DNA of 64,000 bases from Chersky-806 sp038252255 (GTDB lineage Bacteria > Actinomycetota > Acidimicrobiia > IMCC26256 > JAENVU01). Shown one piece after another: positions 54,950-62,784 of this stretch (within the stretch, counting starts at the first letter, position 1; the number at the start of each line of letters is the position of its first letter). The stretch spans positions 62,001 to 126,000 of the forward strand of contig JBBSAM010000009.1 of NCBI GenBank assembly GCA_038252255.1, in the 5' to 3' direction. A program made the position numbers and the translations under genes. The notes under the pieces were generated by a model, which had not been told where the DNA came from, ran no database searches, and saw only the letters and a program-made list of their open reading frames with translations.

Positions 54950-57124
54950 CTAGTTCACCGCGGTCCAGGAAATGATCTTCACGGTCTTGCCGGGATTGGA
55001 CGGATCGTTCGTGTCGTCGAGCTCGATGACCACACGGAGCTGCCGTGTACCGCCGAGCCACGCGATGAGCTCCATCTTGCGGTTCGCGTAGTGCGCCACG
55101 CCGCTCGCGTTGGCGAACGCGGCGTAGGACTGATTGACCGTGAGGTTGGAGACGATCAGCCCGGCGACCACAACACCGCGACCGAATCGGGCCACCGTCG
55201 TCGCCACGCTGTACAAGGCGAGCTCGATCCGGGAGGTGGGCGCGTAGACCGTGCCCCAGATGTAGATCTCCGGCATATGGGCGCCGAGGTCGCCGTACAG
55301 CCAGACGATCTTGGAGCCCGGCGTCTTCGCGGCCAGGGCGCGCGGCGCGACGTCCATCTCGATGCCGTCCAGGTCGACCTGGGACGAAGGGCTCCCGCTG
55401 TTCTGGGTCGTGACCGTCCACTTGACTGACGAGCCCACGAGGTCAGCCTGCGAGGTGACGCCACAGTCGGCCAGCGACGGGCTCGAGCTGTCGTCCAGCG
55501 TCTTGGTGTATGTGGCCAGTGAGCTGGACTTGGAAATGCCGCTGATCGTGCAGGAACCACCGGTGGAGGTGTTCAGCTGCGCGCTGATCGTCAGGCTCGA
55601 GTTCGACGGATTCCATACCTCGCGATGCGCGATCCGCACCGTGACCTGGCCGACGGTCTGCGTCGGCTGCTGGCCGGCCGCCGAATACCCGTTGACGGTC
55701 ACCGTCGCCGATTTGTTCATCCCGTTGACGTTTCCGGTGTTCACGACGCCGTCGATCGCTGACAGGCCTGGTGCGAAGGGAGTTCCCGAGCCGGTAATCG
55801 GCGCGACCTGGCCCGTGGGCTTGAACGTTGCCGAGGTTGCCGGCGCAGCCTGGTCGGTCTTTCGGCCAACGAGCGCAATCTGTTGCTTCGACGAGCTCGG
55901 GCTCGGACACAGCTCGAGCATGCCCTGGTACTTCACGTCGAACGCGGCGTAGTGCGCCATCATCACCTGCACGCCGTTCGGCGCGGTGCGGTCGCACCCG
56001 CCCGGAACGGCGGGGTTGTTGTTGGTCAAGCCGAGGTGGACTGCCGCACGCGCGGCGTTGACCTGGCTGGAGGACGCGTTGGGGTTGATCGCGCTGCTCA
56101 GCGTGCCGCCGATGATGACGCTGCCAGGGACGTCAGTACCGCTACCGAAGTTTTCGTTGTAGAGGTGGCCGGACGCGTCGTCGAAGCCGACCCGCCACGG
56201 GTCGATGTCGGTGGACTGGCTGTAGTCGAAGTAGTAATTGCCCGGCTTCATCCAGACGACCGGGCAGCTGACCCGTACGCTCTTTCCCGACACGGTCGTC
56301 ATCGCGGTGAACCCGACGAGCACGGCGTCGCGGTCGAAGTAGGAGCCCGGTTGCATCGTGGCGACCTTCGAGATGGGGTTGCAGGTCGGTGCGGGCGCCA
56401 GCGGCGGCATGGACTGCAGCTCAGCCGCCCAATTGCTGGGAGGCGCCGGGTCCGAGGACGCGCCGCCACCCGGATCGGGCCGGGTGATCCCGGTGCCGCA
56501 CGCGACCGGCACGCCGATGATGTTCCCGGTGCACGTGCCCGTTGCCCGTACCGCGTCCTGGCCGGCGTCGAGCTTCGTATTCGAGCTGGCGTCGATGGAC
56601 TTGCCCGACGCGCTCGTCGCGTTCGACTTGACCGAGCCCTGGACCGTCATGATCCCGCCGTTGGAGCCGCCGAGGCAGATGCCCGGGTCACCGTTGCAGC
56701 TGTTGTTGACGACCGGGTAGCCCGGAAGACCGCCGGTGGTGAGCACCGCGTTCTCCGGGTAGTTGACTCCCTCGATCTCGTCCCCGCTGCCGGCGAGCGA
56801 CCGGCACGTGACGTTCATGGTTCCCGCGTCAGAAGGCAGAGAGAAGATGGTGGGCGGGGTTCCCGAGCTGGGACAGTTGTCCGCGCCGAAGCGGCCGCGT
56901 GTCAGGTCGTTGCGGATGTAGTTGATCGCGCCGTCGATCGCACCTTCGGCGCCGTAGATGTCGTTGCGCTGGTTCTTCACTCCCTGGACGGCCATCATGC
57001 CGGCCGTGCCCTGGACGGCGATCCCGCCGACGCACAGGCCGAGGATCGTGATGAGAGCGAGGATGAGGACCATGCTGGCCCCCCGCTCACCGTGCAGACG
57101 AGAGCGTGGCGTGAGCGCACGCAT
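54950..57124 (-). CDS. Large PilX-like / pilus-assembly-associated secreted protein
   Basis: 724 residues. The N terminus LHGERGASMVLILALITILGLCVGGIAVQGTAG has a basic start and one hydrophobic helix as in PilX/PilW N termini, followed by a long extracellular Ser/Thr/Pro/Gly-rich part without recognised domain. Several Cys (CNPISKV, CPVVW, CDRTAP, CSISG-like) may form disulfides. The upstream stop and this ATG share one nt (TGATG), so it is the last gene of a coupled pilin-like operon. Confidence 0.75.
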   Translation of the reverse strand: MRALTPRSRLHGERGASMVLILALITILGLCVGGIAVQGTAGMMAVQGVKNQRNDIYGAEGAIDGAINYIRNDLTRGRFGADNCPSSGTPPTIFSLPSDAGTMNVTCRSLAGSGDEIEGVNYPENAVLTTGGLPGYPVVNNSCNGDPGICLGGSNGGIMTVQGSVKSNATSASGKSIDASSNTKLDAGQDAVRATGTCTGNIIGVPVACGTGITRPDPGGGASSDPAPPSNWAAELQSMPPLAPAPTCNPISKVATMQPGSYFDRDAVLVGFTAMTTVSGKSVRVSCPVVWMKPGNYYFDYSQSTDIDPWRVGFDDASGHLYNENFGSGTDVPGSVIIGGTLSSAINPNASSSQVNAARAAVHLGLTNNNPAVPGGCDRTAPNGVQVMMAHYAAFDVKYQGMLELCPSPSSSKQQIALVGRKTDQAAPATSATFKPTGQVAPITGSGTPFAPGLSAIDGVVNTGNVNGMNKSATVTVNGYSAAGQQPTQTVGQVTVRIAHREVWNPSNSSLTISAQLNTSTGGSCTISGISKSSSLATYTKTLDDSSSPSLADCGVTSQADLVGSSVKWTVTTQNSGSPSSQVDLDGIEMDVAPRALAAKTPGSKIVWLYGDLGAHMPEIYIWGTVYAPTSRIELALYSVATTVARFGRGVVVAGLIVSNLTVNQSYAAFANASGVAHYANRKMELIAWLGGTRQLRVVIELDDTNDPSNPGKTVKIISWTAVN

Positions 57125-57702
57125 CAGGTGACCTCCCGGACAGCTTCGACGGAGAAGGTGCCGCCGTTCTTGGCGGCGACCGTGAGCAACAAGGACTTGT
57201 CGGGATCCGAGGCCGTGCAGGCGGAATAGCTCGGGGTCGTGCCCGTACCGCAGGTGACCGTCGTGCCCGCCTGGTCGACGTTCGGCGCGATCGTCGTCGT
57301 GCGCGTCGGCGTCGTGCTGCCGAGCGTGCAGAGCCGGCGTACGAGCTTCGTCGACGGAGTGGTCGTGTCGAATGCGTAGGTCACCGTCGTGACCCCGACA
57401 CCGGGACGATCGTCGGTCCACTTCAAGGTCACGAGGGCGTCGGTCGCGCTGCCGCAGACGGTCCCCGGATTCACGGGGGTCTCCGCGCTCGAGACGTCCG
57501 GTACCCAGTAGACCGCGGCGAAGCGGGGCCCGCGGGACTCGTCGAGCCGGGCCTGGGTCTGGTTCATCGTCTTGAACATGACGACACCCACGGCACCGAG
57601 GCTGGTGGAGATGATGCCGAGGATCGCGATCGCCATGACGAGCTCCACCATGGTGAAGCCGCGCTCGCGAGATCGAGCACCGACAGATCGGAGGCTGCTC
57701 AC
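57124..57702 (-). CDS. Type IV prepilin-like protein (N-methylation motif)
   Basis: 192 residues. GFTMVELVMAIAILGIISTSLG is the type III/IV prepilin leader and hydrophobic helix: Gly before Phe is the cleavage site and Glu is at +5. The Cys-containing C-terminal part (VCGSATD, RLCTLGS, CTASD) resembles minor pilins or pseudopilins. GTG start at 57702 overlaps the upstream stop by 4 nt (GTGA). Confidence 0.85.
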   Translation of the reverse strand: MSSLRSVGARSRERGFTMVELVMAIAILGIISTSLGAVGVVMFKTMNQTQARLDESRGPRFAAVYWVPDVSSAETPVNPGTVCGSATDALVTLKWTDDRPGVGVTTVTYAFDTTTPSTKLVRRLCTLGSTTPTRTTTIAPNVDQAGTTVTCGTGTTPSYSACTASDPDKSLLLTVAAKNGGTFSVEAVREVT

Positions 57703-58169
57703 GAGTCACCCCGGCGGAGGATGACGTTCAAGGTCTGGGCTGCGCTGCCGTCGGTGCGCGACGCCTTCAGGGTGAGCTGCTGCGCGCCCTGGTCGCCCCC
57801 CGCCGCCGAGTTCGGGCACGTGGCGCTGAACGACGACGACGTGAGGTTGGGCTGGTTCCGGTCGGTGAGGTACTTCACCGCGGTGACGCTGGTGACATAC
57901 CCGGTCGGCGGCGTGAACGCGAGGTCGCCGGCGGAATACGGATTCGTCGCCGAACCCGCGATGCAGGTCTTGTACGGGCGGCGCTCGAGGGTGGTGGCGT
58001 AGCTGCGAAGCATGGTCTCGGTCCCGGCGAGGCCGCGATCGGCGTGCGAGACGATGATCGTGCTGGACAGCGCAACGAGCATCGCGACGCCGAGGATGCC
58101 GAGCAGCGCGGTCGAGACGATCAGCTCGATGAAGGTCTCCCCCCGTTGTCCTCGCAGTCGGTGCGGCAC
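57699..58169 (-). CDS. Type IV prepilin-like protein, first of operon
   Basis: 156 residues with the prepilin motif GETFIELIVSTALLGILGVAMLV: Gly, then a polar Glu at +1 where Phe is usual, and Glu at +5. The odd +1 residue is tolerated by some prepilin peptidases. GTG 58169 follows AAGGG. The upstream region holds AAGGAGGTGATC on the opposite strand (58212-58223). Pilus assembly ATPases and peptidase are not in this window. Confidence 0.8.
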   Translation of the reverse strand: MPHRLRGQRGETFIELIVSTALLGILGVAMLVALSSTIIVSHADRGLAGTETMLRSYATTLERRPYKTCIAGSATNPYSAGDLAFTPPTGYVTSVTAVKYLTDRNQPNLTSSSFSATCPNSAAGGDQGAQQLTLKASRTDGSAAQTLNVILRRGDS

Positions 58170-58211
58170 GGTGCCAGCCCTTGGTGTGATCTCGGATGCG
58201 CAGCTCTTCCC

Positions 58212-58231
58212 AAGGAGGTGATCGGACCGTG
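58212..58231 (+). promoter_or_regulatory. Perfect anti-Shine-Dalgarno complement with in-frame GTG
   Basis: AAGGAGGTGATC (58212-58223) is fully complementary to the usual 16S rRNA 3' end. GTG 58229, 5 nt later, is in frame with the acyl-CoA dehydrogenase and would add 47 residues. It is either an alternative start or a regulatory leader; the added residues look non-domain. Confidence 0.35.
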
Positions 58232-58325
58232 CCTACGGCACCTGTAGACACAATCACCTATGCCCGAATTAGCCCGGGTCCGGCCGGCGTGGCGGCCCGA
58301 TGGGGGAACACGGCCTTCGTCAAGG

Positions 58326-58350
58326 GTTCTCGGCCGGCCGTTCTCGGCCG
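58326..58350. promoter_or_regulatory. Two 11-nt direct repeats just upstream of a -10 hexamer
   Basis: GTTCTCGGCCG at 58326-58336 and 58340-58350, start-to-start distance 14 nt. The -10-like TAATCT is at 58357-58362 and the preferred GTG start of the dehydrogenase at 58370, so a protein bound here would touch the promoter. Confidence 0.4.
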
Positions 58351-58369
58351 ACGGCGTAATCTCCGGGCC

Positions 58370-59584
58370 GTGGTGAGTCGGGGAACGGATCCGTTCGAGG
58401 AGTCCGAGGATCAGCAGGCGCTCCGCAAGCTGGCCCGCGACGTGGCCGAGCGGGAGCTGGCGCCGCGGGCGCGGCACTGGGACGAGACCGAGGAGTTCCC
58501 GCAGGAGTCCTGGGACGCGATCCGCCGGGCCGACCTGTTCGGCATCACGGTCGGCGAGCAGTACGGCGGCATGGGGATGGGCGACGTCGAGGCGGCGATC
58601 GTCCTCGAGGAGCTCGCCCGCGCCGACGTGTCGAGCGCGATCCTCGCCCAGCTCACCTTCAACGGGCCTCCCCGGGCGATCGAGCACCTCGGCAACGAGT
58701 CGCTGAAGCAGCGGTGGCTCCCGCTCGCCGCGTCCGGTGAGGGCCTGTTCTGCATCGGGATCAGCGAGACCGAGGCCGGATCGGCCGTCAACCACATGCG
58801 GGCCAGGCTCACCGAGGACGGAGACGGCTTCCGGCTCAACGCCTACAAGAACTACGTGACCGGTGGGCACAAGGCCGCGGCGTGTCTCGTCTGGTGCCGC
58901 TTCCCGGGCAGCGAGGGCACGAAGGGGATCGGCGCGGTGGTCGTCGACCTCACCGCAGACGGGGTCACGCTCGCCGGGACCCACGAGAAGATGGGCCTGC
59001 GGGGTACGAGTGAAGCCGAGCTGGCGTTCGACGACGTGCGCGTCGAGCCCGAGGATGTGCTCCTGGTCGGCGACCCGGCGACCAGCGACTCGTTCAAGAC
59101 GTTGATCGGGCACATCAACCACGAGCGGTGCGGCAACGCGGCGATGTGCGTGGGCGCGGCACAGGGCGCGCTCGAGTACGCGATCACCTACATGAACGAG
59201 CGGACCATCGGCGGGAAGCCCCTGGCTGCGTTGCAGGGCCTGCAGTGGAAGATCGCGGACATGGGGACCCGGATCGAGGGGGCGCGGCTCCTCCTGCAGC
59301 GCGCGCTCGCCCTCGCCGGTCCGCACGGCACACCCCCTGCACTCGAGACCGCGATGGCGAAGAGCGCGGCGAACCTGGCGGCCAAGTTCGTGTGCGACGA
59401 GGCGATCCAGCTGCTCGGCGGGTACGGGTACTCGCGGGAGTACCCGGTCGAGCGCGTCTACCGGGACATCCGCGGCCTCTGCATCGGCGCGGGCACGGTC
59501 GAGATCCAACGGAACTTCATCGGCACGAGCTTGTTGAAGGGTCGGGTTCCGAGCGGCAACGCCTGGCGCGCACCGCTCTCCTGA
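58370..59584 (+). CDS. Acyl-CoA dehydrogenase
   Basis: 404 residues. CIGISETEAGSAVNHMRARL, NAYKNYVTGGHKAA, IGGKPLAALQGLQWKIADM and the C-terminal VEIQRNFIGTSLLKG are typical. INHERCGNAAM offers an isovaleryl-type catalytic Glu; the medium-chain-type Glu is absent (IGAGTVEIQ). Start GTG 58370 is chosen because TAATCT ends 7 nt before it and this gives the family's normal length. The following ligase begins 1 nt after the stop, so the two form one unit. Confidence 0.9.
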   Translation: MVSRGTDPFEESEDQQALRKLARDVAERELAPRARHWDETEEFPQESWDAIRRADLFGITVGEQYGGMGMGDVEAAIVLEELARADVSSAILAQLTFNGPPRAIEHLGNESLKQRWLPLAASGEGLFCIGISETEAGSAVNHMRARLTEDGDGFRLNAYKNYVTGGHKAAACLVWCRFPGSEGTKGIGAVVVDLTADGVTLAGTHEKMGLRGTSEAELAFDDVRVEPEDVLLVGDPATSDSFKTLIGHINHERCGNAAMCVGAAQGALEYAITYMNERTIGGKPLAALQGLQWKIADMGTRIEGARLLLQRALALAGPHGTPPALETAMAKSAANLAAKFVCDEAIQLLGGYGYSREYPVERVYRDIRGLCIGAGTVEIQRNFIGTSLLKGRVPSGNAWRAPLS

Positions 59585-59585
59585 G

Positions 59586-60992
59586 GTGGCCCGGCTCCGC
59601 GCGACGTACCGGCACCCGGGCGCCCGTGAATACCTGCGGCCGGGCGGGGCCTGGGACGTGCCGACGCTCGACGCGCTCCTCGCGGCGAAGGACACGCAGG
59701 AGGGCGCCGACGCGATTGCCCGGGTCGCCGGCGGCCTGCGAGCCCGCGGCGTAGGCCGGGGGGACGCGGTGTCGTGGCAGCTGCCGAACTCCGACGACGC
59801 CGTCCTGCTCTACCGCGCGTGTTGGCGGCTGGGCGCGATCGCCGGGCCGATCCACCATCAGGCCGGCGCCAGCGAGGTCGCGCAGATGCTCGGGAAGCTC
59901 GAGCCGGCGGTGGTCGTGGAACCCGGCGAGACGCTTCCCGACGGACCGCCGGTGACCGCATCCGCCGCACGGCCGTCGGATCTCGCCGTGGCACTGTTCA
60001 CCGGCGGCTCGACCGGCAGGCCCAAGGCGGTCCTGCACACGCACCGCGGGCTCGCACACAAGACGGTGACCATGGTGCGAATCCACGGGTTGCGGCGGCG
60101 CGACGCCGTGCTGATGCCCGCGCCACTCGCGCACGTCTCGGGCGTGCTCAACGGCCTGCTCGTTCCGGGTGCAGCCGGGATGCGCGCCGTGTTGATGGCC
60201 CGCTGGGATCCGGACCGAGCGTTGGCGTTGATCGAGGCGGAGCGGATCAGCTTCATGGTGGGCCCGCCGACCTTCTTCATCGGTCTCATGGGTGCGTCCG
60301 GGTTCTCACCGGAGCGGGTCGCATCGTTGCGCCTCGTCTCTTGCGGTGGAGCGGGCGTCACCTCGTCGTTCGTCACGGAGGCGACGGAGCGGCTCGGCGC
60401 CCGGGTCAAGCGCAGCTATGGATCGACCGAAGCACCCACGGTGACGTCGAGCACCAGCCGGGACCCCGCCCGGCGCGCCCGGGACACGGACGGCCGTCCG
60501 GTCGGGCAGTGCGAGCTGCGGGTCGCCGCCGACGGCGAGCTGCTTCTGCGCGGCCCCGAGCTCTTCGCCGGTTACGCCGACCCGGCCGAGACGCGCGCCG
60601 CTATGGTGCGCGGTTGGTTCGCCACCGGCGACCTCGCGACGGTCGACCCCGATGGCTGGCTCACGATCGTCGGGCGGAAGAAGGACCTCATCATCCGGGG
60701 TGGCGAGAACATCGCGGCCGCCGAGGTGGAAGATGCACTCGTCGCGCACCCGAAGATCCGCGAAGCGGCCGCGGTCGGATACCCCGACGAGGTGCTCGGC
60801 GAGCGCGTGTGTGCGTTCGTCATCAGCGACGGTCCGTTCGACCTCGACGACTGCCGAACGTGGTTCTCCGAGCGAGGCGTCGCCCGGTTCAAGACCCCGG
60901 AACGGGTACTGCGCCTGGACGAATTTCCGGTGCTGGCCGCCGGAAAGATCGACCGCGCGGCCCTACGCCAAATCGCCGCGGAACGCTGCTAG
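59586..60992 (+). CDS. AMP-dependent acyl-CoA synthetase
   Basis: 468-residue AMP-forming ligase, shorter than most FadD (about 510-550). P-loop FTGGSTGRPKAVLHTH, RSYGSTEAPT (adenine), GWFATGDLATVDPDGWLTIVGRKKDLIIRGGENI (hinge) and the catalytic Lys in LAAGKIDRAAL are all present. Start GTG 59586. With the preceding dehydrogenase it would activate and then desaturate a carboxylic acid; which acid is unknown. Confidence 0.9.
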   Translation: MARLRATYRHPGAREYLRPGGAWDVPTLDALLAAKDTQEGADAIARVAGGLRARGVGRGDAVSWQLPNSDDAVLLYRACWRLGAIAGPIHHQAGASEVAQMLGKLEPAVVVEPGETLPDGPPVTASAARPSDLAVALFTGGSTGRPKAVLHTHRGLAHKTVTMVRIHGLRRRDAVLMPAPLAHVSGVLNGLLVPGAAGMRAVLMARWDPDRALALIEAERISFMVGPPTFFIGLMGASGFSPERVASLRLVSCGGAGVTSSFVTEATERLGARVKRSYGSTEAPTVTSSTSRDPARRARDTDGRPVGQCELRVAADGELLLRGPELFAGYADPAETRAAMVRGWFATGDLATVDPDGWLTIVGRKKDLIIRGGENIAAAEVEDALVAHPKIREAAAVGYPDEVLGERVCAFVISDGPFDLDDCRTWFSERGVARFKTPERVLRLDEFPVLAAGKIDRAALRQIAAERC

Positions 60993-61004
60993 GTTGCCGT
61001 GCCC

Positions 61005-61571
61005 GTGATCAGTCTCAGCAAGGGAACCGCCCGGATGCGCCCGGCCCGACGCGCGGTCTCGGCAAGCTGCCTCATCGGCGCTTCGCTGGTCCTGGTCGCC
61101 GCGTGCTCGTCCGGTGGGGGCGGGACGACGGCGAAGACCCGCCCGCCCACCCCGGTCTCCACGGCGGCCAGGGTGAAGGGGGTCCAGGTCAACCTCATGA
61201 TGACGGGCGACCGCACCGCGGTGATCGTCGGTACCGCGGGGACGTGCACCATCCCGGCCTTCGGTGCGCCCACCTACATGTTCCAGGGCACGGACTACCC
61301 GACGCTCACGCCCGGGGGAAGCCTCAACGTCAGCGGGCCGATCGTCGCCGAGAACGGCGGGCGGGTGGCCCCGAGCTTGAAGGTGCTCATGGGTGACGTC
61401 GGGCTGCTGACACCCCAGGACGGCACCGGGATCACCGTGAGCGCGAACAAGCGCCTCGTGACGCTGGATGCCGATCTTTCGGGTGGGGTGGGCGTGTCGG
61501 CGGACAACAGCATTCTCGACCCCGCCAACTCGCTGCACGCGCACATCTCCGGCACCATCCGCTGCTCCTGA
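61005..61571 (+). CDS. Lipoprotein, unknown function (possibly LpqH-like)
   Basis: 188 residues with a basic start, a hydrophobic stretch and the lipobox LVLVAAC, then a Gly/Ser/Thr/Pro linker. The folded part is rich in beta-strand pattern and ends in HAHISGTIRCS, which recalls the C terminus of LpqH/19-kDa lipoproteins; this is a weak resemblance. A TAGGTT lies 9 nt before GTG 61005; a GTG at 60999 is also in frame. Convergent with the next gene. Confidence 0.7.
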   Translation: MISLSKGTARMRPARRAVSASCLIGASLVLVAACSSGGGGTTAKTRPPTPVSTAARVKGVQVNLMMTGDRTAVIVGTAGTCTIPAFGAPTYMFQGTDYPTLTPGGSLNVSGPIVAENGGRVAPSLKVLMGDVGLLTPQDGTGITVSANKRLVTLDADLSGGVGVSADNSILDPANSLHAHISGTIRCS

Positions 61572-61581
61572 CGCGGTCGCC

Positions 61582-61593
61582 GGCCCCTGGGCC
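61582..61593. terminator. Short GC hairpin between convergent genes
   Basis: GGCC (61582-61585) pairs with GGCC (61590-61593) around CCTG, in the 28-bp space between the lipoprotein stop and the end of the convergent dehydrogenase. Short and without a T-tract, so only a weak terminator candidate. Confidence 0.25.
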
Positions 61594-61599
61594 GAGCTC

Positions 61600-62688
61600 C
61601 TAGAGGACGGTCTCGCCCGCCTCGACCTTCGGGCGGAGCAGCGCGGCCAGCCGAGCACGATGCTCGACCGCATCACCGAAGCTGAGCTGGTCGAGCTGCG
61701 CCCGCTTCAGATACAGGTGCAGGTCGTGCTCCCACGTGAAGCCGATGCCACCGTGCACCTGCAACGCGCCGGCCATGACCCGCTTCGACGCGTCCGACCC
61801 CCACGTCTTGGCCGTCGACGCGGCGATCGACTGGTCCGGATCATCCGCACCGAGGCACCACGCGGCCCAGTAGGCCGTCGAGCGCATGCCCTCGACGTCC
61901 ACCAGCATGTCGGCACACCGGTGCTTCACGGCCTGGAACGAACCGATCGGACGGCCGAACTGCACGCGTTCCTTGGCGTACTCGACGGCCATCTCCATCG
62001 CGCGGGATGCGCCGCCGAGCATCTCGAGCGCGGTCGCGGTGGCGCCGCGGTCGAGCAGCGCGGTGACCAGGTCGGCGCCACCCAGCCGGCGCGCCGGAGC
62101 CCGGTCCAGCTCCAGCCACGCGACCGGACGCGTGAGATCCATCGCCGGCTCCGCGGGTGGGCGGCCGACGGCATCGAGGTCCACCAGGAAGAGCGCGGGT
62201 CCGTCCTCGGTGGCGGCCACGACCAGAGCGACCTGCGCCACCGACGCGTACGGAACCGGATCGGGGCGGCCGGTGACCGTCCAATCCGAAGCGCCGCGCT
62301 CGGCGCGGACGGCGTCAGTGAGCCGGCTCCGGGCCACGCACGCGACCTGCTCCCCGGAGAGCAGCCGCTCGACCAGGGCCGTGTCGCCGGCCCGCCGCGC
62401 GATCTCGATCGCCAGCACCGTGCCGAGGAACGGAGCCGGCGCGACGTGCCGCCCGACCTCCTCGAGCAGCACCCCGAGCTCGACCGGTCCGAGGCCCACC
62501 CCGCCCTCGGCCTCGGGCACCGCGATGCCCAACCAGCCCTGCTCGACCATCGCCGCCCACAGGTCCCGGTCGAAGCGGCCCGGCTCGTCCGCCACGAGGC
62601 GGACCCGAGCGGTGGCCGCGAGATCGTCGAGCAGCGCGCGGGCGCCGTCCCGGAGCGCGAGCTGGTCCTCCGAGAGGTCGAAGTCCAT
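61600..62688 (-). CDS. Acyl-CoA dehydrogenase, possibly non-catalytic subunit
   Basis: 362 residues. GIAVPEAEGGVGLGPVELGVLLEE, RVQFGRPIGSFQAVKHRCADM and HGGIGFTWEHDLHLYLKRA are the dehydrogenase landmarks, the last one like mycobacterial FadE28/ChsE-type alpha-beta subunits. Neither the medium-chain-type nor the isovaleryl-type Glu is evident (LDRGATATALEM replaces the ERL region), so it may need a partner. No partner lies next to it. TAGTGT ends 9 nt before the ATG. Confidence 0.87.
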   Translation of the reverse strand: MDFDLSEDQLALRDGARALLDDLAATARVRLVADEPGRFDRDLWAAMVEQGWLGIAVPEAEGGVGLGPVELGVLLEEVGRHVAPAPFLGTVLAIEIARRAGDTALVERLLSGEQVACVARSRLTDAVRAERGASDWTVTGRPDPVPYASVAQVALVVAATEDGPALFLVDLDAVGRPPAEPAMDLTRPVAWLELDRAPARRLGGADLVTALLDRGATATALEMLGGASRAMEMAVEYAKERVQFGRPIGSFQAVKHRCADMLVDVEGMRSTAYWAAWCLGADDPDQSIAASTAKTWGSDASKRVMAGALQVHGGIGFTWEHDLHLYLKRAQLDQLSFGDAVEHRARLAALLRPKVEAGETVL

Positions 62689-62784
62689 GGGCGGGCGACA
62701 CTATCTGACCTCAGTCTCACGCCCCGTCGGCCGATGTACCGAACTCTCGGTAGATTCGAGGAACCCCGACAGAAGGAGCCCCCG

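Noticed and set aside
58212..58223. 16S rRNA 3'-end fragment on the minus strand (GATCACCTCCTT)
   Set aside because: Only 12 nt match; there is no further rRNA sequence on either side, so it is better read as a Shine-Dalgarno sequence on the plus strand.
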